Part shown: one piece after another, positions 22,001-28,200 of the stretch | How the letters are laid out: every line of letters begins with the position of its first letter | Numbering within the stretch: position 1 is the stretch's first letter | Assembly: GCA_017535665.1 (NCBI GenBank) | Contig: JAFXTS010000030.1 | Span: forward strand, 80,129 to 144,128 | DNA length: 64,000 bases | Reading direction: 5' to 3' | Source: Bacteroidales bacterium | Lineage (GTDB): Bacteria; Bacteroidota; Bacteroidia; Bacteroidales; WCHB1-69 | Notes under the pieces: model-generated | Told to the model about the DNA's origin: nothing | Database searches by the model: none | The model's input: the letters and a program-made list of their open reading frames with translations, nothing else | Made by a program: the position numbers and the translations under genes

Positions 22001-23702
22001 TATCTTGGTTTGGGTCTCCGGTGGCACCGATAATGATACCGTTAACATCTGGCAAGGTACTACCCAGATTCTGGGCGACTCTATTACCGACAACTACATG
22101 GTATTCCATGGTTTGGCTGCTGGTACCTACACTGTCCAAGCTATTGATGCTGATAGTTGCGAAGCTGTTCCTCAGAATATTGAGGTGCTGCAGCCCGATA
22201 CTTTGGTGGTGGAACTCAATATCACCACTCTCGATGACATTGACACCGCTTCCCTCTGCGATAATGATGGTTTCCGTTTGGTGACCACCTTACCGAATGT
22301 GGGTCAGCAAGGTACTCCTGATTATGAGTACAATTGGTACTATGTCAAGAATGGTGTGGATACTGTTCCTGTATATCAGGTTGGTCCTACTAATGCTACT
22401 TCTACCACCTATGGTTATACTTCTACTCTGGAGGCTGGTTCTTATAAATTCGTTGTTGAGGTTGTGGATGCTCGTGGTTGTACCGATACCGCTTCTGCAA
22501 TGCTCACGATTGATTCTACTTACGAATTCCACGATACCGCCCGCGTGTGTCTGTCTAACCTGCCGTTTACTTGGCCTGGTCACACCGATCGTGCAATCAA
22601 TCCTCTTGTGATTGACAACTCTCTCATTACGGTTAACGATACTGTGTATGTCATTTACGATAGTCTGCCCAGTATCCACGGTTGCGATAGCGTTTGGATT
22701 CTCCATCTGACGGTTACCGACAAGGCTTTCCTCACCATCCGTGACAGAAATGACAATGCGGATGAAAGCACCTTGCAGGAGCGCGAAATCCATGCTACAT
22801 TCGAAACCGGCAACTATGCTGACGGTCAGAAGGGCTTCGAAATCTTCGTGAACCGCAACTGTATGAATTGTACCAACGTTAAGGTGGGCTTCCACTACAC
22901 GCTCTATCGCATCGAAGGTAATGATACCATCGAGATCACCTCTGATGTGGACGATTACTTCACACCGAACTACCGTACTTATATGGACCAGTACTCACTG
23001 AATGCTCAGACCATCACCACAGGACCTGTTACAATTCCTCAGCAGTATCCGAGTATTGGTATGGGTGTTGCAGCTGGTAACCATTACGACTACTTCAACC
23101 TCTGCTGGATGACCCCGAGATACAACTGCTCATTCGGCCCGTTCTTGACCAACTCTGGTATTGGTTACACTTACGGCCGTGCTAATACCATCGGCTTCAC
23201 CCAGTTCAGAACTCCTGGTGAGTATATGATTGTTGTTGATATGGTTGAGTACACCGGTGGTAGTGGTTGGAATGGTGAAGGTTATTGCCACGATGATGGT
23301 AAGGTCGGTGGTCAGAATGCTACTGCCACTACTAACATTATCTCTTCCGTCACTATCTACATGACGGTTACTGGCGATCCGCTGTCCGCTTCCGCTCCGT
23401 TCGTTAATCCTATGGAAGGTGTGGTTACGGTTGACGCTATGGGTAATGTTCCTACCGTGACGGCTTACCCGAACCCGGCTCGCGACTTTGTGACCGTTGA
23501 ACTCAGCGGATTCCATGGCGAGACCTCCGTCATCCTTTCCGATGGTAATGGTAAGGCTCTCAGCAACACCAACCTCAACATCGATAGCGATGCTACTCCG
23601 ATCATCAAGATCAACACCAGCGACTTCGCTCAGGGTGTGTATATGGTGACCGCTCGCAACAAGGATGTTGTCGTGACCAAACGTGTTGTGATTGTCAGAT
23701 AA
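13020..23702 (+). CDS. Giant T9SS-exported repeat protein (SprB/HYR-like adhesin)
   Basis: A 3560-residue secreted protein, probably a cell-surface adhesin. The start at 13020 begins a clean signal peptide (MKKVVSFCIFSVLLAVL ... VKAQ); an earlier in-frame ATG at 12966 would add a Lys/Asn-rich stretch. Order: unique N-terminal beta domains (about 24-465); two tandem copies of a 189-residue unit (468-845); three to four SprB-like repeats (about 846-1207, for example CSGDANGIVDV, CYGESNGNMAV); about 18 HYR-like beta repeats (1207-2970), each with a D-x-C-G-N motif and a D-T-x-x-P motif; another SprB-like repeat (about 2976-3066); a Cys-containing domain; and a T9SS type A sorting domain (3477-3560, YPNPARDF, final VVIVR). 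Precise ligand unknown. Confidence 0.92.
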   Translation: MKKVVSFCIFSVLLAVLSLGVKAQTPSGLTLSPANVTPQVGVQDTVYLIPDACFDALGLTDDDKISIEWEILKDGARIETDSLTRYFVEFKFETRYNIGNTERWWGRSYTDDYCYNGNGFGSFPGAYTPLLDSLGRECARSGHFCITLPGQNNPYEFDYFYVRFFKDAANSAHRLIFEPREDGNYEIVIHLYRRCNGTKWDNINCNNDQRYYVGGHTSDLCGELSSDTLKPMPDTIPMEVSICVGQTYTLNGQTFDHDTTDAFVPFSGTSSCGASIDSVINLTLHVIDPLVPIFDTLNSTTQLCDSGDVTLVAIPQNAGASGSCIWYDALGNVIDTNTTITQHITANAEFYAFSYNPEGGCTSLDSVRVFAEVYATPNPHVTADTTEQCEEGAVTLTLDQAYDTFNWFHGDNQLTETSTTLTLDPIALADSGIYYATVIDTNYHSVYNTAIPCPATSDSVTIVVYEHATATIVTFDGDSINTADNGIFCMTDTLHVVTVEITGGTSPYTLNWSNNAAYVTYNTTGDTVTFSPNPTCDTTIYNDTIVGGTDAHNCSIRNGALVDVFFTLQDQDVPHIYVNGDSAAAFPSTSTNCSYLMPDLTSLIDSIVDACGTTTWAQTIAANTEIFRDTTAWIVATDNCGHQDSTEIRIAIQPNFATVTITTFDGDSITAADNGIFCMNDVDHVVTADITGGTAPFTLNWSNATATHTISGNIATVTFTGTPTCDTITIADTILSGTDARGCDIIMGNLIDVYYVLEDTDVPHIYMNRTDTTAEPAYAGDCSYLVPDVTALVDSVTDACGTVTWAQSIAAATAIYRDTTLWVVATDNCGHKDSIEVTVTIPYVHVSATDSVFQHVICSGDANGIVDVMVKDGVRPYTVTINLVGETTTYTQNGGYNADTTFRFEGLVKGLWAVAITDANGCTYQADTLDVSSPNILELDTANVTNLTCWKNASGYFDYQLTGGSMPYVVKLEGPVAKDTTINDNNTYHVGNLDAGAYVLSVVDGHDCKDTIRFTLTEPDSLQITALTILNHVRCYGESNGNMAVAIAGGTADYTFTWSDSLNNAVRTETRSDLADTTGRILPAGVYTIHVTDVNNCPCVDWNDTIKQNDSLQVVSIVTPNATECPYQGTYDVTATVAGGTTNHIFIWNVNGTAYQIASNTNLTDTYTYTETDPAVCDTTFNITFKVVDDSACVATKNADQFQIVDNTNPVITGTIADTIVIGCDSLAATVPAPVDNFADLIALGLDTITDNCTTVATDFTVTFADDTTGVACVSKVKATILRTYTVADKCGNASTVSYTITVKDTVAPTFSITPSAITVYKDSNCTVNVDPSITGEVTDEDDNCSVGLQATYVDVETPDATCQNAYTITRTWSLVDECGNAAADQVQTITVIDTIRPWFTLAPQNDTSYCEDDDLDMVRQRFQNYPTYTDNCANVTMTVALDSIDTLCNNKTTIEYYTFTLTDACGLVTTAKAQIYTLDTVPPALVRPWSNVTIYDCSTSEADYLAWRNNIQIRDYCADTCWLVRFDSVITYPSAPCLSSYIENATWYFTDGCNVDSAKSVFVIDDNTPPTMVVGPELEVLVDCDGAGNLDSLKSWINHVKYIDACDGENVTVTLYVQHNGIRELFDTTALTPDGKHFNGYVGDDCDGSYTIEWIAEDCRGNQSTPVIEHFRIVDLTGPQFTAPDNDTVDCANWEADLANWLNVPQAFDQCHQISYDVLNDYPGIESFYSGCGTPARNVFGTTWVHFTSTDSCGNATTQERTFTVIDTVAPVVSFDNGTGLKDLNIYYDINNNCNYDHFTPAVSWVIDTLSTHTGANVYHSVAEFIAAHPELGISDITDCGFPWGYLTVRRNVLGLDLVSEDACETHFRMDYIFRDYCGNADTIYQNVILSDTTKPVASNFRSDTVWVAEDCSITLPEYTTVEALSAAGADIRDCSELTISGPVDTYSGSLATCDSTVYRTYTITDACNNSTDVVDTVLIKDKIAPVVTGPMPSDTVYMNATCDAVTADTAARYAALMDTTTYRDHQWSMTIADCSGITITRGISAVTEADCPEKTILTTFYVTDGCGNASEFVDTLYIMDSVKPVVSNFEHNDTIYLVEPGCTFTVPDNILAIASYKDLYNIDNGYAVTECRLDSNALVTVADDATLVGDTTAPGCSRIVHLYYKVQDLCGNISDGKFTLNVVIVDTTRPAIEFTAVENDTVYLTATCQLPDLITTYWADGSDAIDHGYSITDCNIDVPATPLTQFTQREEEEGCNNIKVTVPYTIADSCGNVSDTLYQYIIAVDTVKPVVDDSYIHTIDTAQDADCGVYALDTVLDIDTYKKLYDFDNGYYVTECKLDSTKLITDHIDTTDDACERYIHYYYRVQDACGNISANMFTLSVKYVDKLAPVVAAPATLREDTVYMTYPECTNTDTTGLHWPNLDSALAHGYTFTDCHLDASEFTQTRTSGWVHDGCYSVDTVYYTVADSCHNVSVEFIQAIRMLDTSVPVVVTPNINDSIIEMDETTANCLGHDVDPFTTVGQVIAFDATFTVNDCNVDNNSEVFVFDADTAGISCERVVTRVYKVKDNCGNVSNTTFTHLIKIIDNNAPQISFTALPDSISYMREYADCDMNANPEYTSVAALLSVYSNESITDCNLDDNMTCVADTTYTALTNSPNIALIHRVYTVSDACGHSATFEHNIYVQDTVKPVVTTTEVDVLTNLPKVQDSIVFSTATNCDPDVPAPFTTVAQALAYPGMTSIVDCELDSIIPTPTIARTDGSCPDTITRIYTILDSTGNTAQFIQYIIIRDEVSPEISGTLPSVLVYTDDNCDYDLSGVQVYDDTTDLVGAGLTIVDCHDITSVTYSDVPTRNSQGCENDNYVTRTYTVTDKCGNSSMVDQIINIKDTTRPQMDVPALDDVAATSVGGCKFAIPDLSSIINAHYTDNCTSLPKTITPDHAWGELISDTTIVTITYTDSCDNANTTTIRVNVPAKLVIDSVKMDSVSCHSMSDGSILVWVSGGTDNDTVNIWQGTTQILGDSITDNYMVFHGLAAGTYTVQAIDADSCEAVPQNIEVLQPDTLVVELNITTLDDIDTASLCDNDGFRLVTTLPNVGQQGTPDYEYNWYYVKNGVDTVPVYQVGPTNATSTTYGYTSTLEAGSYKFVVEVVDARGCTDTASAMLTIDSTYEFHDTARVCLSNLPFTWPGHTDRAINPLVIDNSLITVNDTVYVIYDSLPSIHGCDSVWILHLTVTDKAFLTIRDRNDNADESTLQEREIHATFETGNYADGQKGFEIFVNRNCMNCTNVKVGFHYTLYRIEGNDTIEITSDVDDYFTPNYRTYMDQYSLNAQTITTGPVTIPQQYPSIGMGVAAGNHYDYFNLCWMTPRYNCSFGPFLTNSGIGYTYGRANTIGFTQFRTPGEYMIVVDMVEYTGGSGWNGEGYCHDDGKVGGQNATATTNIISSVTIYMTVTGDPLSASAPFVNPMEGVVTVDAMGNVPTVTAYPNPARDFVTVELSGFHGETSVILSDGNGKALSNTNLNIDSDATPIIKINTSDFAQGVYMVTARNKDVVVTKRVVIVR
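14421..15554 (+). repeat. Two tandem 567-bp units in the adhesin gene
   Basis: Copies at 14421-14987 and 14988-15554 encode 189-residue units that start TFDGDSI-x-x-ADNGIFCM and end VATDNCGH-x-DS. They align along the whole length with scattered differences, which indicates an internal duplication that has since diverged. Confidence 0.85.
16640..21930 (+). repeat. Array of about 18 HYR-like repeats
   Basis: Coding repeats of roughly 70-110 residues, each closing with D-x-C-G-N followed after 10-15 residues by a D-T-x-x-P turn (for example DKCGNASTVSYTITVKDTVAP). The repeats are divergent in DNA, so this is a protein-level array. Cys residues recur at set places, suggesting one disulfide per repeat. 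Confidence 0.8.
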
Positions 23703-23722
23703 TATTCTGTACTGAATACCTC

Positions 23723-23752
23723 AAGGGGCTGCCATCTGGTGGCCCCTTTTTT
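23723..23752 (+). terminator. Terminator of the adhesin gene
   Basis: A stem formed by AAGGGGCTGCC and GGTGGCCCCTT with loop ATCT, followed by a run of T. It begins 20 bases after the adhesin stop codon. Confidence 0.85.
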
Positions 23753-23834
23753 ATTGCCTTTCGCTCGCCGATTTTCTACATTACCTTGTTTATAATTTTT
23801 CAACTATCATTATTCATTTCCCATTCCAATCCTT

Positions 23835-23842
23835 TATCTTTG
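23835..23842 (+). promoter_or_regulatory. -7 promoter box for serine hydrolase operon
   Basis: TATCTTTG, a TAnnTTTG match, 17 bases before the start at 23860. Confidence 0.5.
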
Positions 23843-23859
23843 CCGATATTTGATAAGTT

Positions 23860-25125
23860 ATGTTTAAAAGGCTGATTTTTATTGTCTTTTCTTTGATTCT
23901 CTTTGTGAATGAGAGCGTTACGGCTCAAGATGTCGCTTCGCAATATAGTGCTTTGTCTCCTGAGGCGAATCACCGAATTGACTCTATGGTGCAGCGCTGT
24001 ATTGACAAGCATATCATCCCAGGATGCCAAATTATGGCCCTCTATCGTGGGAATGTGATTTATGACCGTAACTTTGGTTATCAGACTTACGACACCACTT
24101 TCCCCGTCAATGATGGCACCATGTATGATGTCGCCTCCATGACCAAGTCGTTGGCCACCACCTTGGCGGTGATGAAACTCTATGATGACCACCTTCTTCG
24201 TATCACCGATAAGGTATCCACTTATCTGGATTATACAGCAAGCACGGCAGTCGGACATCTCACGATTGCCGAACTGATGACGCACACCTCCGGATTGTCG
24301 GCTTTTATCCCCTTTTACCGTGATATTTCGCCCAAAGGAGTGTGGGATGCCCGTTACCTCCATTCTGCCCCCGACTCGCTCTTTTCGGTCAAGGTGGCCG
24401 ACAGCGTTTATCTTCGTTACGACTTTCCAGACACGGTACTTCATAAGATGACCATCTATAAATTAGGGCAAAAGAAATATGTGTACAGCGATTTGGGTTT
24501 TATCCTGATGAAAGAGATTGTGGAGAAGGTCGCTGGCGTGCCGATGGATCAGTTTTTGAACGACAATTTCTACATGCCGATGGGACTGACTCGTACAGGT
24601 TTCAACCCGACGGAATGGACTTCTGTTGAGAATATCGCGCCTACTGAAAACGACACTTATTTCCGCAAACAGCAACTACGAGGGTATGTGCATGACCAGT
24701 CGGCGGCAGTGTTTGGTGGCGTATGCGGGAATGCCGGCCTTTTCTCTACCGCCCATGAGGTGGCCGTCATCTTGCAGATGCTGATGAATGGCGGCGAGTG
24801 GGAGAACCATCGCTACCTCTCCGAAAAGACCGTCTTGCAGTTTGTGAGTACCTGCCCGATGCACGGTTGTCAGCGTCGCGGTTTGGGCTTCGACACGCCT
24901 TCGTTTGCCGGTCCGAGCGGATTACTTCCTGCCATAGCAGGGAATAAGACCTACGGTCATCAGGGTTTTACGGGAACTGTTTTTTGGTGCGACCCGCAGA
25001 ATGATGTTATCTATATCTTCCTGTCGAACCGAGTTTATCCGAGCGCGGAAGAAAATCTGTTGTCGAAAAGCCGTTTGAGACTGTTGGTGCAGGAGGAGAT
25101 TTATCTTGACCTGTTTAAAAAGTAA
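23860..25125 (+). CDS. Beta-lactamase-family serine hydrolase, exported
   Basis: A 421-residue member of the class C beta-lactamase/penicillin-binding-like family. It has a signal peptide (FVNESVTAQ), the catalytic SxxK motif in DVASMTKSLA, the YxN-equivalent YSDLGF, and a C-terminal GHQGFTGT that stands for the KTG box. Family members include esterases, D-Ala-D-Ala peptidases and amidases; nothing here picks between them. No T9SS sorting domain, so it is probably periplasmic. It appears to head an operon with the SAM hydrolase-family gene 15 bases downstream and the small T9SS gene beyond. Confidence 0.88.
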   Translation: MFKRLIFIVFSLILFVNESVTAQDVASQYSALSPEANHRIDSMVQRCIDKHIIPGCQIMALYRGNVIYDRNFGYQTYDTTFPVNDGTMYDVASMTKSLATTLAVMKLYDDHLLRITDKVSTYLDYTASTAVGHLTIAELMTHTSGLSAFIPFYRDISPKGVWDARYLHSAPDSLFSVKVADSVYLRYDFPDTVLHKMTIYKLGQKKYVYSDLGFILMKEIVEKVAGVPMDQFLNDNFYMPMGLTRTGFNPTEWTSVENIAPTENDTYFRKQQLRGYVHDQSAAVFGGVCGNAGLFSTAHEVAVILQMLMNGGEWENHRYLSEKTVLQFVSTCPMHGCQRRGLGFDTPSFAGPSGLLPAIAGNKTYGHQGFTGTVFWCDPQNDVIYIFLSNRVYPSAEENLLSKSRLRLLVQEEIYLDLFKK

Positions 25126-25140
25126 TGAAATACCTAAAGA

Positions 25141-25911
25141 ATGGAGAGACCAATTATCACATTGATTAGCGACTGGGGATGGGACGATGTGTCGTTGGGG
25201 TTGATGAAATGGGAGCTGTACCAGCGTTTCCCCAATGCTTGTGTGGTTGATCTTGTTCATGATGTGGAACTGTTGGATGTCAACCAGACGGCTTTCATGA
25301 TGTCTCGTCTGTACCAGCGTTTTCCGGAGGGCAGTTTGCACCTAATGCTGACGGGAGTTTCCCGATTATCCAATGAGACCCCTTTGGTGGTGGAGATGGA
25401 GGGCCACTATTTTATTGGTCTTGACAATGGCGTTTTCCCGGCGTTGTTCCCTGACGGCACTTTGCAGGTGCGGCGTTTGAAAGAAGGTGTAGGTGATTGC
25501 TTAGAACAGATGAGCGTGTTAGCTGAGGCGTGTCTGACCCATCGTTGCCAAGAGGTGACGGAAGAGGCGGAGTTGCTTTGCGAGAATTACCTTCTCAGGT
25601 ATGTTTATTCAGGCGCCGAGAAGTCCTTTTTAGGCCATGTGATGTATATTGATAGTCATCACAATGTGGTGACGAATATCCCCGCCCAACTATTCAAGGA
25701 TGCTTTGGGAGATCAGTCGTTTGAACTTCGTTTGAGCGGATTTGTGATTCGGAAGTTTCATGATCGATATGTGAAGGAGTGTGAGCCTTATTTGGTGCCG
25801 AATTCGTTAGGGGTATTGGAGATTGTGAGTTATGGGGCGAAATTAGTGTTGGTGCCGAAGTGGAATGTGGGGCAGGCGATACGGATTGAATTTGTGGAAT
25901 CAAATGAATAA
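25141..25911 (+). CDS. SAM hydroxide adenosyltransferase family protein (DUF62)
   Basis: Member of the fluorinase/chlorinase/DUF62 family, whose ordinary bacterial members split S-adenosylmethionine to adenosine and methionine using water or hydroxide. The 256-residue product opens with ITLISDWGWDDVSLGLMKWEL, with the family Asp in LISDWG and the D-x-x-x-G-x-M-K pattern, followed by VVDLVHDVELLDVNQTAF (binding-site region) and FIGLDNGVFPAL. The C-terminal beta domain is present (YIDSHHNVVTNIP). No halogenase-specific context such as biosynthetic genes is present. Cytoplasmic. Confidence 0.9.
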   Translation: MERPIITLISDWGWDDVSLGLMKWELYQRFPNACVVDLVHDVELLDVNQTAFMMSRLYQRFPEGSLHLMLTGVSRLSNETPLVVEMEGHYFIGLDNGVFPALFPDGTLQVRRLKEGVGDCLEQMSVLAEACLTHRCQEVTEEAELLCENYLLRYVYSGAEKSFLGHVMYIDSHHNVVTNIPAQLFKDALGDQSFELRLSGFVIRKFHDRYVKECEPYLVPNSLGVLEIVSYGAKLVLVPKWNVGQAIRIEFVESNE

Positions 25912-25914
25912 AAT

Positions 25915-26610
25915 ATGAAAAGAGTATTATGTTTTTTGTTGACGATGATTTGTCTTGCTATGCAGGCACAATCGGTAGATTATGAGTTGTTGGGATTTTT
26001 GGACAGCCGTGATTCGTTGGTAGAGGAGCTGGTGCTGGCGGCCAGTGAGGATTTCACGCCGTCGTTGCGTTTGAAAAACAACGGATCTGGCATACCAGCG
26101 ACTACCGATACGGTGTATTTTGACATCTATTATAACGGCAGTTATGCCAGCTACTTCTATTTGAGGGGGAACCAGTTGCAGGGTTTGGTGTCGGGGCAGG
26201 AGGCCACGGTATCGTTGCCGCAACCGCTGATGACCGCCGCTGCGATGGACGAGAGTGTCATCACAGCATTCCAGATCTGTATTGAGGTGCGGATTGCGGG
26301 CAGTGCCCATGACCCCGTGGCAGACAACAACCGTGCCTGTGTGCAGGTGAACCGTCCGCTGCCCGTGCCCGAATATGCGGAGGGTGACTTCCGGGTGGGT
26401 CCCAACCCGGCTCGCGATGTTCTCAGTGTGCAGGCACCCGCTGGTACACAGGTGGAGTTGTTTGATATGTCGGGTCGGAAGTTGCTGAAAGACATTATGA
26501 TAGGAGATAAATTTTCCTTCAATGTTTCGAATTTTTCTGCGGGTATCTATTTTGTGAAGATGACCAACGGAAAAAAAGAGACGGTACGGAAAATTTTTAT
26601 AGCGAAATAA
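25915..26610 (+). CDS. Small T9SS type A sorting domain protein
   Basis: A 231-residue exported protein of unknown function. Signal peptide (residues 1-19, ending MQAQ), then one beta domain of about 120 residues opening VDYELLGFLD with a SEDFTPSLRLKNNG motif, then a type A sorting domain (VGPNPARDVL, LFDMSGRKLL, FSAGIYFVKM, KIFIAK). It is a clear paralogue of the gene at 26707. The beta domain looks like a CARDB-type beta sandwich by pattern (non-covalent assignment, not certain). Starts 3 bases after the previous stop. Confidence 0.85.
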   Translation: MKRVLCFLLTMICLAMQAQSVDYELLGFLDSRDSLVEELVLAASEDFTPSLRLKNNGSGIPATTDTVYFDIYYNGSYASYFYLRGNQLQGLVSGQEATVSLPQPLMTAAAMDESVITAFQICIEVRIAGSAHDPVADNNRACVQVNRPLPVPEYAEGDFRVGPNPARDVLSVQAPAGTQVELFDMSGRKLLKDIMIGDKFSFNVSNFSAGIYFVKMTNGKKETVRKIFIAK

Positions 26611-26655
26611 ATCATTTTTTTAGCATTTTTAAGAATATCATTTTAGAAAAAAATG

Positions 26656-26663
26656 TAATTTTG
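26656..26663 (+). promoter_or_regulatory. -7 promoter box for second small T9SS gene
   Basis: TAATTTTG followed by CG, 43 bases before the start at 26707; shows that the second paralogue probably has its own transcript. Confidence 0.55.
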
Positions 26664-26706
26664 CGGTTCAAAAAATTCATTTTATTATTAACCAAAACAA
26701 AACATT

Positions 26707-27408
26707 ATGAAAAAACTTTTTACCCTTTTCGCAGCTATGTTTGCTGTTGTGGCAATGAACGCTCAGACTGTTGACTACTCTCTGGATGGATTTTATGATG
26801 GCACATCTGTTATCAGCACTTTGAATTTGGGAATGACAGAAGATTTCAATCCGAGTGTGATTCTGACCAACAATGGTCCGGATGTTCCTGCTGCTACCGA
26901 TTCCATTATTCTGGATATCACGATTGAAGGCATGAACTTGGGTTATGTGTACCTGCTTGGTGCACAGGCTGCTTCTCTTACTGCTGGAAACCAAACGGCA
27001 TTGGGCTCTGAGACTCCTTTGTTCACCGCTGCTGAAATGGATGAGGCTGGTATTGAGGGCAGTTTCCAATTCTGCTACAACCTCCGCATTGTCGGTGCTG
27101 CCACTGATCCTGACCTCTCCAACAACCAGGCTTGCCTCACCGTCAACCGCGGTGTGAATGGCATTGAGAACATCGTTGCTGGTGAAATCAATGTTTACCC
27201 GAACCCCGCTACCGATGTTATCTATGTTGCCAATGCTGAAGGCGCACAGGTGAGCGTGTTCGACATGAACGGCCGCATGGTCAACAGCGTGGAAAGCGCT
27301 TCCGCTAACCAGGCTATCGACGCTTCTTCTCTCGCCAAAGGTATGTACATCGTACGTATCGTTGACGGTCAGAATGTTACCACCAAGAAGGTCAATGTGG
27401 TTCGCTAA
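26707..27408 (+). CDS. Small T9SS type A sorting domain protein, paralogue
   Basis: A 233-residue paralogue of the gene just upstream, with the same plan: signal peptide (ending MNAQ), a beta domain opening VDYSLDGFYD and containing TEDFNPSVILTNNGPDVPAATD, and a type A sorting domain (VYPNPATDVI, FDMNGRMV, LAKGMYIVRI, KKVNVVR). The DNA has a more C-rich codon choice toward its 3' half and a strong terminator, consistent with good expression. Function unknown. Confidence 0.87.
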   Translation: MKKLFTLFAAMFAVVAMNAQTVDYSLDGFYDGTSVISTLNLGMTEDFNPSVILTNNGPDVPAATDSIILDITIEGMNLGYVYLLGAQAASLTAGNQTALGSETPLFTAAEMDEAGIEGSFQFCYNLRIVGAATDPDLSNNQACLTVNRGVNGIENIVAGEINVYPNPATDVIYVANAEGAQVSVFDMNGRMVNSVESASANQAIDASSLAKGMYIVRIVDGQNVTTKKVNVVR

Positions 27409-27428
27409 TCACTAACTTTTTTCAGTCT

Positions 27429-27461
27429 AAAGGGCCTGCATGAAAATGCGGGCCTTTTTTT
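27429..27461 (+). terminator. Terminator after second small T9SS gene
   Basis: A 12-bp stem with one bulged G and a GAAA loop: AAAGGGCCTGCAT pairs with ATGCGGGCCTTT, followed by a T run. Confidence 0.88.
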
Positions 27462-27505
27462 ATGACTGTAAATGATAATCTATTGGGAAGATTGGCATTT
27501 TTTTG

Positions 27506-27513
27506 TATTTTTG
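27506..27513 (+). promoter_or_regulatory. -7 promoter box for lipoprotein-peptidase operon
   Basis: TATTTTTG followed by CA, 37 bases before the start at 27551. ATTG at 27482-27485 leaves a 20-base spacer and could be the -33 element. Confidence 0.6.
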
Positions 27514-27550
27514 CACCATCATTTATAGAATTATCAATAATAATCATATT

Positions 27551-28189
27551 ATGAAAAAATTTATTTTATCCGCCTCCTTATTAATAGGATTGGCAGTCGT
27601 TTTCACCGCCTGCACGGGCAATTTTATGCAGGACATGTTTAACTTGGTTTCAGGTCATGCCTCCAGTACGGTTAGAGGTAGTGAAACGGAAGAGTATGAT
27701 TCGAGCATTGCAATGAATCTCACGGGAATTGAGCATCCTTGCACGATGGGACTGTGCACCTCGATGGATATTGATGAACTGCAGAATATCAGAAGCGAAG
27801 AGGATATTGAATTTCCCTTCATGGTTTACCGTTTGGTGGGCTCGAAGTTTACCTCGGGTTCTGACCTCACCGTCAACAATGTGCTGACGGCGGAAGATGT
27901 TGAGGATTTCGATTATAAGAGTCTGATTAACGGAAGATTTGCCGAGAATAATGTGGTGGCGGTGGCTGTCAGTGCTACCCAATACTATGTGATGAGCACG
28001 GGCAATATTCATCTGAAGAAAGTGAATCACAACAAGGTGGTGGGCGATTTTTCAGGTAGTGCATACGTGATTGATATCGAAGCAGAACCGAAGTTGTCGG
28101 AAGAGCAGGTGAGCTTTTCTGGTGATTTCAAGAGCCGCGTGATTCCAGTGATGGATTGGCTTGTTCGTTTGCAGGATAGTATTCAATAA
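27551..28189 (+). CDS. Putative lipoprotein of unknown function
   Basis: A 212-residue protein starting at 27551; the earlier in-frame ATG at 27503 was rejected since it lies in the promoter and would bury the signal sequence. The signal ends in a lipobox (VFTAC, Cys21). The rest is acidic and mostly soluble, with no motif I recognise. The next gene, the large papain-like peptidase, begins 11 bases later, so the lipoprotein may be an inhibitor or chaperone for it; that is inference from position only. Confidence 0.75.
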   Translation: MKKFILSASLLIGLAVVFTACTGNFMQDMFNLVSGHASSTVRGSETEEYDSSIAMNLTGIEHPCTMGLCTSMDIDELQNIRSEEDIEFPFMVYRLVGSKFTSGSDLTVNNVLTAEDVEDFDYKSLINGRFAENNVVAVAVSATQYYVMSTGNIHLKKVNHNKVVGDFSGSAYVIDIEAEPKLSEEQVSFSGDFKSRVIPVMDWLVRLQDSIQ

Positions 28190-28200
28190 TAATTTTAGAA

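Noticed and set aside
25141..25911. Fluorinase or chlorinase for organohalogen synthesis
   Set aside because: The family is shared, but there are no halometabolite genes nearby and the common bacterial form uses water; only the general family is claimed.
27551..28189. Peptidase inhibitor for the downstream papain-like enzyme
   Set aside because: Position alone suggests it; no inhibitor motif is visible, so it is left as unknown.
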